A stretch of DNA of 64,000 nt, taken from positions 186,001 to 250,000 of the forward strand of contig CAVQRU010000017.1 of assembly GCA_963715285.1 (NCBI GenBank), written 5' to 3'. Shown piece by piece: positions 43,666-52,196 of this stretch. Numbering within the stretch: the stretch's first letter is position 1; each line of letters begins with the position of its first letter. The notes beneath the pieces are model-generated. The model did not search any database. It was not told the DNA's origin and was given only the letters and a program-made list of their open reading frames with translations. The position numbers were made by a program, and so were the translations under genes. Origin of the DNA: Sva-07 sp963715285. GTDB lineage: Bacteria > Actinomycetota > Acidimicrobiia > Acidimicrobiales > Ilumatobacteraceae.

Positions 43666-44517
43666 TCAGGTGGCAGCGTGCGAAGCGAGCACCGCGTCCA
43701 TGTCGTCGCCGCTCGCAGCGTAGGCATCGGCCCCGAGTGTCCGGGCGTGGTCGGCGTCGACGACCGCATGTCCACCGACGACGACGAACACGTCGGGGTC
43801 GGCGTCGTGGGCCGCTTCACACGCATCGGCCAGCGAGGGGAGGTTGTCCGACGACATGGCGGACAATCCGACGGCGAGGAGATCGGGCGTCGCCCGGATC
43901 ACGTGGGCGATCGATTCGCTCGGCATGTCGACGCCGAAATCGGAGACCTCCCACCCCCGCAACCGCAGCAGGTCGCCGAGCATCGCAACGGGCAGTGCGT
44001 GGAACTCTCCGGCCGGAGCACCGAGCGCCACGATCCCACGCGAACGCCCACGACGGCTGAACCGCGGGCCGATCCGACCGACGATCCGCATCGCGATCCC
44101 GGTTGCACGGTGCTCGATCGAGATGTCGAGCTCGCCCGCCGCCCAACGCTCACCGATCGACACCATCGCCGGCGTCAACACGTCGAGATAGATCTCGTCG
44201 AGCTCTGCACCTGCCGCCATCGCCGCTTCGATGACGCTCCATGCTCCCGGTGCGTCCCCGGCGGTCAGCCGCGACTCCAGGCGGGTCGACCACGGGGCCC
44301 GGCGGTTGCGGGCGCCGCCCTTGCCGGACGGGCCGGTGCTCGCCGCTGCAACCTTCGCGTCCTCGCGGAACCGATCGAGCGCCGAGCGCTGCACCTGCCA
44401 GACGCCACCCGACTTCGATGCCTCCATCACGCCGAGCCGCACGTACCGGTACGCGGTCATGTAGTGAACGCCGAGCTCGTCGGCCGCTTCCTGCAGTGTG
44501 AGTACCCCGTCGGTCAT
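43666..44517 (-). CDS. CarH/LitR-like B12-dependent transcriptional regulator with excisionase-type HTH
   Basis: A 283-aa regulator with an N-terminal excisionase/MerR-type HTH (residues 5-55: 'LTLQEAADELGVHYMTAYRYVRLG') in place of a full MerR domain. A helical cap domain (~75-145) and a C-terminal Rossmann B12-binding domain (~158-283) follow. The AdoCbl photoreceptor signature W-x9-E-H is present (Trp125, Glu135, His136), and the lower-ligand His173 lies in 'GEFHAL'. CarH-type proteins repress target genes in the dark as tetramers and release DNA in light. The target genes are unknown; carotenogenesis or photolyase genes are usual targets but are absent here. No obvious operator is recognised at its own promoter. 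Confidence 0.85.
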   Translation of the reverse strand: MTDGVLTLQEAADELGVHYMTAYRYVRLGVMEASKSGGVWQVQRSALDRFREDAKVAAASTGPSGKGGARNRRAPWSTRLESRLTAGDAPGAWSVIEAAMAAGAELDEIYLDVLTPAMVSIGERWAAGELDISIEHRATGIAMRIVGRIGPRFSRRGRSRGIVALGAPAGEFHALPVAMLGDLLRLRGWEVSDFGVDMPSESIAHVIRATPDLLAVGLSAMSSDNLPSLADACEAAHDADPDVFVVVGGHAVVDADHARTLGADAYAASGDDMDAVLASHAAT

Positions 44518-44607
44518 GCGATTCCCCAGCTGGCGCCGGCTGCCCGACGCTAGAGGCCCGATGGGGTCGCGCGCCCAACCCAGCCCGCCATTGGCGAGCG
44601 GGCGTAC

Positions 44608-45069
44608 TCAGCCCTGCTTGGCGTTCCAGCGCTCGCGAGCCTGCCGGCCGCGATCGAGCAGGTGGGCCGGCACCCGCTTGGCCGCCTCCGACATCGCGGC
44701 ATCTTCGCCGCCACCGTCACCGCTGGGCACGGAGGCCGCCGGCTCGTCGGGCTCGAGATCCTCGAACGTCGGCGGCTCGACGCCCGGCTTCCAGTACTGG
44801 TACAGGTCGCGGAGCACCTCGGCCAGACCCTCGGAGTCGTGGCCCTTCAGGAGATCGACGGTGATGATGTTGCCGTACACGTGGACCCCTGCGACCTGGC
44901 CCGTCGCGAAGAACCGTCTCGCCAGCTCGTCGGAGGGCGTGTTCCCCCAGGCGTCCTCGACGGAGGAGAAGTGCTCATGGCCCATGCCGGACAATGAACG
45001 GTTGATCTCGAACCGGACGACACCGCGTGTCGAACTCGGCTTCTCGGTGACGGCGACCAGCTGACCCAT
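44608..45069 (-). CDS. Nfu/NifU N-terminal-domain-like protein
   Basis: A 153-aa protein with the Nfu N-terminal fold ('RFEINRSLSGMGHEHF...TPSDELARRFFATGQVAGVHVYGNIITVDL') and then 'LAEVLRDLYQYWKPG'. It has no CxxC iron-sulfur scaffold motif, so it is not a full Nfu, and may be an accessory or regulatory variant. The rest is an acidic, Pro/Ala-rich tail with a final basic helix. The start is ATG 45069. The neighbours do not clarify its role. Confidence 0.7.
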   Translation of the reverse strand: MGQLVAVTEKPSSTRGVVRFEINRSLSGMGHEHFSSVEDAWGNTPSDELARRFFATGQVAGVHVYGNIITVDLLKGHDSEGLAEVLRDLYQYWKPGVEPPTFEDLEPDEPAASVPSGDGGGEDAAMSEAAKRVPAHLLDRGRQARERWNAKQG

Positions 45070-45137
45070 GACGCCGCAACGCTAGCGCCCCTGCGTGCCA
45101 CGCACCCCTATCCGTCGGCGTCGCGCGCCCTCATCCG

Positions 45138-45890
45138 TCAGAGGGAGCCGTCGACGACCGATGCCAGTTCTTCGGCCAGCGCGCGGTCGTCGGCCGTCCC
45201 GCTGACGGCGACGATCGCTCCCTGCCGGCGACTGACCAGGGCGATCGTGTACCCGTTCGACGGCTCGGATCCTGGCGGCACGAACTCGGCGATGCCGACG
45301 GCGTCACCCGAGACCGCACCCACCGGTTGGATGCCGCTGCGCTCGAACCAGTCCGACTCGACCGTCGACTCCGACACGTAGTGGACCTCGACGACTGCGT
45401 CTCCGGCGGTGAGACGACAGGCTTCGGTCGAGATCGACTCGACCTCGACCGGCCCACCGACGGACGCTCCGAACGTGTCGGCGATCGCCAGTTCGTTCGA
45501 GCGGTCGCACGTGTCGACCACCGGTTGCTCCGGGAGCGGCGGCAGGGTCAGCGGCGAGTCGGGGTCGGGCTGGGGGTCGCCCACGAGTTCGGTGACGGGC
45601 GGGGCCAAGGCCTCCTCGTCGGCGACGGGCAGCATCGTCGTGGTCGCCGCGCCGGCCGGACCGGACGCCGCGCCGGAGTCGTCGGGGCTGGCGACCGTCG
45701 GCACCGGGCGCATCCCGTCGCTCGACGTGCTCGACACCGAGCCGTCGTCACCGAACCACCCGCAGCCGCTCGCCGCGACGAGGACGACGCCCAGGCCGAG
45801 TGCCGCTCGTGATGTGCTCCGCCGAACCACACCGCCAACGTACCGGTGCCACGGTCGCGCCGGCCGGCGGCGGGCGAGACGAATGCTCAA
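45138..45890 (-). CDS. hypothetical lipoprotein at the end of the VWA/MoxR operon
   Basis: A 250-aa protein with an Arg-rich N-terminus, a hydrophobic helix and lipobox LVAASGC (lipid-linked Cys near residue 43), then an acidic Ser/Thr/Pro-rich spacer and a C-terminal beta-rich domain with paired Cys ('DTCDRSNELAIAD', 'EACRLTAGD'). I do not recognise the family. Its ATG overlaps the stop of the VWA gene (ATGA), so it is translated with it. The real signal may start at the internal GTG (VVRRSTSRAALG); the longer form is used because of the overlap. Confidence 0.7.
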   Translation of the reverse strand: MSIRLARRRPARPWHRYVGGVVRRSTSRAALGLGVVLVAASGCGWFGDDGSVSSTSSDGMRPVPTVASPDDSGAASGPAGAATTTMLPVADEEALAPPVTELVGDPQPDPDSPLTLPPLPEQPVVDTCDRSNELAIADTFGASVGGPVEVESISTEACRLTAGDAVVEVHYVSESTVESDWFERSGIQPVGAVSGDAVGIAEFVPPGSEPSNGYTIALVSRRQGAIVAVSGTADDRALAEELASVVDGSL

Positions 45891-47110
45891 GACTTCGTCA
45901 GGGCGACGGCGAGCACGGACGGGAACTCGTCAGGGGTCGTCGACATCACGGTGGCGCCGAGTTGCGCGAGTGTCGCCGCGTTGCCGTGGTCGTGCGCAGG
46001 TGTGCCTTCGTCGCTGAGGGCGAGCAGCACCACCACCTGCACGCCGGCCGCCACGAGTTCGGTGATCCGTCGGTGCATGAGCTCCACGTTGCCGCCCTCG
46101 AACAGATCGCTGACCAGGACCACCACGCTCTCGCGCGGCCGCTCGACGAGGTGCTGGCAGTAGCCGAGCGCACTGGCGATGTCCGTGCCGCCGCCGAGCT
46201 GTACACCGAACAGCACCTCGACGGGATCGTGCAGGAAGGCCGTGAGGTCGGTGATCGACGTGTCGAACGCGATGAACGAGGTGCGCAGCGCCGGAAGCTG
46301 GGCGAGCACACCTGCGAACAGCGATGCGTACACGACGCTGTCGGCCATCGACCCCGACTGGTCGACGGCGATGACGACGTCGCGGGCCAGGCTGCGTTGG
46401 CGGCGCCCGTGGCCGACGAGTCGTTCGGGGATCACCGTGCGGTGCTCGGGCAGCCAGTGCTTCAGGTTGGCCGAGATCGTCATCGGCCAGTCGATGTCCC
46501 CTGGGCGCGGACGGCGGGTGCGCGCCGATCTCGCCAACGCGCCGCGAACGGCCTGGCGGGTCTGGTCGGTCAGTTGGCGTTCGAGATCGGCGAGCACCTT
46601 GGCGATCACCTGGCGAGCGGTGGCGCGGGTCTCGTCCGGGAGGTGGCGGTTGAGTTCGACGAGGAGCGTCACGAGGTGGACGTCGGGTTGGAGGTCGACG
46701 AGCAGCTCGGGCTCCAGGAGGAGCTGACGCAGGTCGAGGCGTTCGACGGCGTCGCGCTGGAGGATCTGCACGACCGGCGTCGGGAAGTACCGACGGATGT
46801 CGCCGAGCCAGCGGACCACCCCGGGCTTCGATCGACCGAGGCCACCCGATCGGCCGGCTCGGGGGCGGGCTCCCGAAGGTCCGCCGTCGCGGTCGTCGGC
46901 GTCGTACAGCGCGCCGAGCGCGGCGTCGATCCGGGCATCGTCACCGCGGAGCGATCCGTCGCCCCCGCCCGATCGCGCATCGTCACCATCGGTATCGCCG
47001 TCGGGATCTTCGGCAGCAGCGTCGGCGAGAACGTCGGCAGCAGCAGGCCCGAGCAGCAGCCGCCACCGGCGACGGCGCTCGGCGTCGGAGACGCGCAGCG
47101 CTGCGGTCAC
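45887..47110 (-). CDS. VWA (CoxE-like) domain protein
   Basis: A 407-aa protein: a basic/acidic N-terminal region, a helical middle ('VVQILQRDAVERLDLRQLLLEPELL') and a C-terminal von Willebrand A domain with an intact MIDAS 'DVVIAVDQSGSMADS' (DxSxS), the Thr-containing 'LGGGTDI' and 'VLVSDLFEGG'. VWA proteins paired with MoxR ATPases are thought to insert metals or remodel target complexes. Its GTG start overlaps the DUF5682 stop (GTGA), and its own stop overlaps the lipoprotein start. It is the partner of MoxR and DUF5682 in one translational unit. Confidence 0.88.
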   Translation of the reverse strand: MTAALRVSDAERRRRWRLLLGPAAADVLADAAAEDPDGDTDGDDARSGGGDGSLRGDDARIDAALGALYDADDRDGGPSGARPRAGRSGGLGRSKPGVVRWLGDIRRYFPTPVVQILQRDAVERLDLRQLLLEPELLVDLQPDVHLVTLLVELNRHLPDETRATARQVIAKVLADLERQLTDQTRQAVRGALARSARTRRPRPGDIDWPMTISANLKHWLPEHRTVIPERLVGHGRRQRSLARDVVIAVDQSGSMADSVVYASLFAGVLAQLPALRTSFIAFDTSITDLTAFLHDPVEVLFGVQLGGGTDIASALGYCQHLVERPRESVVVLVSDLFEGGNVELMHRRITELVAAGVQVVVLLALSDEGTPAHDHGNAATLAQLGATVMSTTPDEFPSVLAVALTKS

Positions 47111-49350
47111 GAGACCACTCCGGCACGGTCGGCACGATCGGCACGGTCGGGAAGATCGGCATGGTCGGCAAGGCCGAGCATGCGGCGCACGGTCGCCATG
47201 ACGGCCGCGGCCCGCTCCGGGTCGACGTCGTCGCCGAATCCGCCCGGGCGCTCGACCCCCGACCCCATGAGCACGGCCATCAGCTGGCGGCGCTCGGCGG
47301 CCTCGAACGCCCCGAACGTCCGCCGGAGGAGGGCGACGACGTCGTCGAATGCAGACGGTGCGAGCGCCGACACCCAGTCGTCGAGCACGGCGAGCAGATC
47401 GGCATCGTGGACCAGCACCGAGCCCGATCCGGCCAGGAACCCCTCGACGAAGGCCGCGCCCTGCGCCGGTGGGGTCCCGCCGGACAGTGCCTGCGAGAGG
47501 CGGCGCTCCACCTGGCCGACGCTCCAGGTGCCCGAGTCGTGGAGCAGTCGGGTCGCCCGGCCCCGAACCAGCCCATGGCCCGCAGTCGCGGCCAGATCGA
47601 CGAGTGCGGCGGGCAACCCGTTCCGTCTGGCGTCGTGGTCGAGCACGGCGAGCGCTCCCTGGAACGCGCTCATGCGCTCGGTCATCAGGGCCGCGGCATC
47701 GTCGTCGAGCGACCGGGCGGCACCGGGGAGTCCGGCGAGGATGCGGACGACCACGCCGTCGACCACGTGGCGGAGCGCGTCTGCGTCGGTGCCGCGCACG
47801 TCGCCGTAGCGCAACGCCGAGGCGAGCGGGGGCATCGCATCGAGCAGGTGTCCGACGTCGGGATCGGTGGCGGCCAGGCGGGCGAGCCGATCGACTGCCG
47901 GCTCGACGGCGCTCGGCAACTCGGCGAACAACGCCCGTTCGACGACGCCGACGAGTTCGGCGATCCCACCCGCAGCGGCCGCTCGTTCGACCAGCCGGGC
48001 GGTGGCGGCCGATTCGAGGGTCGTGCCGTAGCCGGCCTGTTCGATCAGCCGCACCGAGAGGTCGGGATCCCAGCGAACCTCCCAGGTCTCGCGGAAGGTC
48101 CCCGACGAGCCCCGCCCTTCGACCTGGGTGCCCCACGTGATCCCCAGCGCCGTCAGCCGGTGCAACAGGTGCGACTTGCGTCGACCGACCGGGGTCCGCA
48201 GATCGACCTCGACGGTGCGAACATCGGCGCTGAGCGCGATGCGCGCCGACTTCTGCAGTTTCGCGACGTCCCGGGCGAGCGGCACCTGCGGTGCGGCGTC
48301 GGGCACCTCGCCGATCGAGTGACCGACGACGAGGTCGCGGCGCACGATGTCGAGTCCACCGGTGACCGCGTCCGCGGCGTCGAGCACCTCGGCCAGGCCG
48401 GGGCGAGGCCGATTCCGCATGGCGGCCAGCGTGGTGGCGAGCCGGGTTCCCGCGATCAGTTCGTCGGGCGACGCCGCTCCCCCGCGATCACGTACCAACC
48501 GTGCCGCATCGACGAAGAAGCGGACCACGCCGTCCTCGCCGGGATGGTCGAACACATGGCCGTACCAGCCGGGGCTGTCGACGCCGGCGCCGTAGCCGGA
48601 GCGGCTCGTGAGTCGTCGAGCCGTCCACGGCACCCAGGCGACCGCCACCTTCTGCTTGCGCAGCCCGCGCAGGGTGGCGGCGTCGGTCGACACCGACGGC
48701 ACAGCAGGGCTGTCCAGCACACCGTCGAGGTCGAGCGCGGGTACGTGCCAGGCTCCGCAGACGACGACGATCTGCTCGTGACCGGTCCGTCGAGCCGCTC
48801 GGATCGCACGACGCATGTGGGCCTCGCGTCGGGTCTCCGCCAGCGACGGGACGAATCCATCGCGAGCGGCGACCATCGCCTCGGCGATCGCGTCGAAGGC
48901 CGGGGCGCCGTCGCCGCGGTGTTCGATCACGTCCTCCCACCACCGTTCCGGGTCGGGGTCGCCGGCGACGGCGGCGAGGTCGCCGATCGGGTCCGGTGGC
49001 GCGCCGGTGCCGAGGAGGTCGTCGTCAGGGGCCTGTGCGAGGGTGATCGAGAGGGGGAGGTCGATCGCGTGCACGGGCACCTCCCGCTCGTTGGCCCAGG
49101 CGATCGCCTGCCACTCGGGACTGAACGACGCCAGCGGTGCGAACGCTGCGCGGGCCGGCTCGCTGGCGACGTAGCCGAGGAGTGCGACGGGCGGAGTGAG
49201 GCCCGGCTCGCCGATCCACCGGAGGGCCGGTTCGACGTCGGCCGGCAGCTCGACGAGGACCACGTCGGGCTCGACCTGCGCGAGCACGGCGAGCACCGAA
49301 CGGGCCGAGCCCGGACCGTGGTGGCGGATCCCGAGCAGGTGCAGCGTCAT
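47107..49350 (-). CDS. DUF5682 family protein
   Basis: A 747-aa protein. It begins 'LHLLGIRHHGPGSARSVL', the conserved DUF5682 start with two His, and contains an N-terminal hydrolase-like fold (TraB/erythromycin-esterase-type) with 'VVLVELPADVEPAL', 'ALLGYVASEPARAAFAP', 'VVVCGAWHVPAL' and 'WVPWTARRL'. The long C-terminal part is helical. The biochemical role is unknown. It occurs with MoxR and VWA genes. Its ATG 49350 overlaps the stop of the last mini-ORF of the relay, and its stop overlaps the VWA GTG. Confidence 0.85.
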   Translation of the reverse strand: MTLHLLGIRHHGPGSARSVLAVLAQVEPDVVLVELPADVEPALRWIGEPGLTPPVALLGYVASEPARAAFAPLASFSPEWQAIAWANEREVPVHAIDLPLSITLAQAPDDDLLGTGAPPDPIGDLAAVAGDPDPERWWEDVIEHRGDGAPAFDAIAEAMVAARDGFVPSLAETRREAHMRRAIRAARRTGHEQIVVVCGAWHVPALDLDGVLDSPAVPSVSTDAATLRGLRKQKVAVAWVPWTARRLTSRSGYGAGVDSPGWYGHVFDHPGEDGVVRFFVDAARLVRDRGGAASPDELIAGTRLATTLAAMRNRPRPGLAEVLDAADAVTGGLDIVRRDLVVGHSIGEVPDAAPQVPLARDVAKLQKSARIALSADVRTVEVDLRTPVGRRKSHLLHRLTALGITWGTQVEGRGSSGTFRETWEVRWDPDLSVRLIEQAGYGTTLESAATARLVERAAAAGGIAELVGVVERALFAELPSAVEPAVDRLARLAATDPDVGHLLDAMPPLASALRYGDVRGTDADALRHVVDGVVVRILAGLPGAARSLDDDAAALMTERMSAFQGALAVLDHDARRNGLPAALVDLAATAGHGLVRGRATRLLHDSGTWSVGQVERRLSQALSGGTPPAQGAAFVEGFLAGSGSVLVHDADLLAVLDDWVSALAPSAFDDVVALLRRTFGAFEAAERRQLMAVLMGSGVERPGGFGDDVDPERAAAVMATVRRMLGLADHADLPDRADRADRAGVVS

Positions 49351-49435
49351 GGCAGCCGACGGGTCATCGCTGGTCCACGGTCATCGCTGGTCCACGGTCA
49401 TCGCTGGTCCACGGTCATCGCTGGTCCACGGTCAT
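49347..49435 (-). other. chain of five ATGA-overlapping six-residue mini-ORFs between moxR and DUF5682
   Basis: The 17-bp unit ATGACCGTGGACCAGCG occurs four times in tandem. Each unit begins a frame Met-Thr-Val-Asp-Gln-Arg-stop whose TGA overlaps the next ATG by ATGA. Mini-ORFs: 49435-49415, 49418-49398, 49401-49381, 49384-49364, then 49367-49347 (Met-Thr-Arg-Arg-Leu-Pro-stop). The first ATG overlaps the moxR stop, and the last stop overlaps the DUF5682 start at 49350. It could relay reinitiating ribosomes from moxR to DUF5682. Confidence 0.85.
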
Positions 49436-50613
49436 GCGTCGAGCTCGCGGCAGGCGTCGTAGAAGTCGTCCCAGCCGGGACGTTCGCGCACGACCGCTTC
49501 GAGGTACTCGCGCCACGCGACGGTGTCGTGGACCGGGTCGCTGACCACGGCACCGACGATGCCGCCGGCGACGTCGGTGGCGCGGAGTCGGCCGTCGCCG
49601 AAGTGGGCAGCGAGTGCGAGGCCGTTGGTGACGACCGAGATCGCCTCCGCCGTCGACAGCGTCGCCGTGGGGATCTTGAGGCTGATCCGCTCGTCCTCGG
49701 TGAGACCGGAGCGGAGCTCGCGGAAGACGGTGACGACGCGACGGATCTCGTCGGCGGCGGCAGGTACCTCGGGGAGTGCGAGGGCGACGCCGAGCTCGGT
49801 GACGCGACGCTGCACGATGTCGATCTCCTCGTCGACCGTGGCGGGCAGCGGGAGCACGACGGTGTTGAAGCGGCGGCGCAACGCACTCGACAGGTCGTTG
49901 ACGCCGCGGTCGCGGTCGTTGGCGGTGGCGATCACGTTGAAGCCACGGACGGCGGCGATCTCGGTGTCGAGTTCGGGGATCGGGAGCACCTTCTCCGACA
50001 GCACGGTGACGAGCGCATCCTGGACCTCGGGCGGCATCCGGGTGAGTTCCTCGACGCGCACGAGCGCGCCACGTTGCATCCCGCGGTAGATCGGGCCGGG
50101 GACGAGCGCTTCGGTGCTCGGACCCTCGGCGAGGAGGCGGGCGTAGTTCCAGCCGTAGCGCAGGGTCTCCTCGGTGGTGCCGGCCGTGCCCTGCACCAGC
50201 AGCGTGGAGTCGCTGCTGATCGCCGCGGCGAGGTGCTCGCTGACCCAGGTCTTGGCCGTGCCGGGCACGCCGAGGAGGAGCAGGGCGCGGTCGGTGGCGA
50301 GCGTGGCGACCGCGATCTCGACCAGTCGCTGCTGGCCGACGTACTTCGGGGCGATGACCGTGCCGTCGCTCAACTCGCCGCCGAGGAGGTAGCGCACGAC
50401 GGCCCACGGTGACAGCCTCCAGCCCGGCGGCCGTTCGCGATCGTCGAGTGCCGCGAGCGCCGACAACTCGTGCGCGTACTGGTCTTCGGCGTGTGGCCGC
50501 AGCACGTCGCCCTGCGGCGCGTCGACCGGCCGGGTCCGACCCGAAGCGTCCGTTGCACTCATCGACGGTGACGCTACCGACCCACCGTCGCTCTGTTCCT
50601 GCTGCCCGACCAT
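49432..50613 (-). CDS. MoxR-family AAA+ ATPase
   Basis: A ~393-aa AAA+ ATPase of the MoxR group. Walker A 'LLLLGVPGTAKTW', Walker B 'LVRVEELTRMPPEVQ' (Glu-Glu), sensor 'VIATANDRDRGVNDLSSALRRRF' and a C-terminal lid. MoxR proteins act as chaperones with VWA partners, often inserting metal into enzyme complexes; here the VWA gene is two genes downstream. ATG 50613 lies 2 bp after the HNH stop and is used; ATG 50562 is a possible shorter start. Its stop overlaps the first mini-ORF of the relay leading to DUF5682. Confidence 0.88.
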   Translation of the reverse strand: MVGQQEQSDGGSVASPSMSATDASGRTRPVDAPQGDVLRPHAEDQYAHELSALAALDDRERPPGWRLSPWAVVRYLLGGELSDGTVIAPKYVGQQRLVEIAVATLATDRALLLLGVPGTAKTWVSEHLAAAISSDSTLLVQGTAGTTEETLRYGWNYARLLAEGPSTEALVPGPIYRGMQRGALVRVEELTRMPPEVQDALVTVLSEKVLPIPELDTEIAAVRGFNVIATANDRDRGVNDLSSALRRRFNTVVLPLPATVDEEIDIVQRRVTELGVALALPEVPAAADEIRRVVTVFRELRSGLTEDERISLKIPTATLSTAEAISVVTNGLALAAHFGDGRLRATDVAGGIVGAVVSDPVHDTVAWREYLEAVVRERPGWDDFYDACRELDA

Positions 50614-50615
50614 CG

Positions 50616-51941
50616 TCAGGCGGCCGTACTTCGACCGGACCGGCCGGGTGGCCCCGTGGCGTGGATGCCTCCGTCGGGGAGCCGGAGGGTGAGTTGGCGG
50701 TTGGGTGCGAGTTCGATGACCCAGTTGTCGTGGTGGATGCGGGTGTGGTGGACCGCGCAGACGGGCAGCAGGTTGGCCAGGTCGGTGCGGCCGCCGTGGC
50801 GCCACCAGACGATGTGGTGGAGTTTGCAGCGGTCGTAGGCGACGGTGCAGCCAGGGATCGCACAACACCGGTAGAGGCCGCGTAGTGCGCGTCGTTGGGC
50901 CCGGTTGGCGAGGCGGGTGGTGCGACCGAGGTTCAACTCGCCGGGGGCGTACAGCACCACACCGTTGCGCACCACGACAGGGTGGATGTCGGCGGTGTCG
51001 GCGAGCGCGGCGAGCACCCGGGCCGGCACCTCGACGGGCATCGAGAACTCGGCGACCGGTCCGGCCTGGTCGGTGGCGTCGGCGTCGATGACCACGACGA
51101 ACTCCGGCCGGCCCGGCGTCGAGCGCACCGGCGTCGGCCGGGATCGAGGCTCGCCATTGGCGGTGGCGGTGCCTGCGTTGTCGTTGTCGGCGTCGGTGTG
51201 ATCGGTGGTGTCGAGGGCCTCGTCCAACAAGAGGCGGGCAACGGCGCGGGCGGCGAGGTAGCGCTGTTTCTCGATCGGATCGTCCGGACACCCCTCGGGC
51301 ACCGCCTGGCCGAACAGGGCCTGCACCACCGCGTCGATCCGCCCGGCGATCCTGACACCGGTCACCGGGTCGAACCGCGCCGACAGGTTCCACATCCCCT
51401 CGGCGTCCACCCAGCTCCGCGCACGGGCGTTGCGACGCTGCCGCTCCAGGCGATCCAGACCGTCGCCGTCTTGCAGCCGCTTGGTCTCCAGGCCGAGTCG
51501 GCGAGTGAACTCATCGACGCTGCCGGCCTTGGCGACATCGACCAACGCGTCGGCACGCTCGATCAACTCGCCACGCTTGGTTGGGTCGAGTCGCTTCGAG
51601 GCCTTCGTGACGGCATCGACATGATCGGCGGTGATCGCACCGTCATCCAACGCGCCCGCCAACCTCGGGGTCCTGCCCAACGTCGCTGACCGTTCGGTCG
51701 ACTTCGCCGCCTGACCCAACGACGTCTTCGACGCCTTCGCGACGCGTTGCTCGGGAAACGAATCGACCTCACGCAACCGGGCAACCAGCCCAGCATGCTG
51801 GGCATCACACCACGCCTGCACCTCACGCACCGCGACCAGACCCGACTCGATCACATCAGCACCCGCAGACGACTCCGCACGCACCGCAGCAATCACCCCG
51901 ACCCGCTCGACCACCGCTGCGACCTCCATACCGACCATCAT
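50616..51941 (-). CDS. DUF222/13E12-family HNH endonuclease
   Basis: A ~441-aa protein of the actinobacterial REP13E12/DUF222 group: an N-terminal helical DUF222 domain ('ARLREVDSFPEQRV', 'GALDDGAITADHVDAV') and a C-terminal HNH nuclease, 'CAIPGC...CKLHHIVWWRHGGRTDLANLLPVCAVHHTRIHHDNW', with all the metal-ligand His and Cys. These genes are multi-copy and behave like mobile or selfish elements. Its position between DUF5691 and moxR breaks the cluster. No flanking repeats were recognised. The start (tandem ATGs 51941/51938 or ATG 51929) is uncertain. The 255-bp gap 51942-52196 has no other gene. Confidence 0.85.
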   Translation of the reverse strand: MMVGMEVAAVVERVGVIAAVRAESSAGADVIESGLVAVREVQAWCDAQHAGLVARLREVDSFPEQRVAKASKTSLGQAAKSTERSATLGRTPRLAGALDDGAITADHVDAVTKASKRLDPTKRGELIERADALVDVAKAGSVDEFTRRLGLETKRLQDGDGLDRLERQRRNARARSWVDAEGMWNLSARFDPVTGVRIAGRIDAVVQALFGQAVPEGCPDDPIEKQRYLAARAVARLLLDEALDTTDHTDADNDNAGTATANGEPRSRPTPVRSTPGRPEFVVVIDADATDQAGPVAEFSMPVEVPARVLAALADTADIHPVVVRNGVVLYAPGELNLGRTTRLANRAQRRALRGLYRCCAIPGCTVAYDRCKLHHIVWWRHGGRTDLANLLPVCAVHHTRIHHDNWVIELAPNRQLTLRLPDGGIHATGPPGRSGRSTAA

Positions 51942-52196
51942 GACCAAGGGGTCTGACAGAGTCGGCCGAGCTCGCGGGTGGCTGTCCGTGTCGCGTATCG
52001 GGTGGACCGTCCCACCCGGATCTGCACCCAAACGGTGCATGGGGGGTCGAGGTGTCAGTCGCCGGCGACGGTGGGCACCTGATCGACTCCCCACCCGCGG
52101 TGGTGTCCGCCCCTGCGCGGCGGGCGTCAGCGTCAGCTCCCGCGCAGGCAACGCATCTTCGTGCTGACGCTGAACGTTTTCCGGACCGACATGCCG

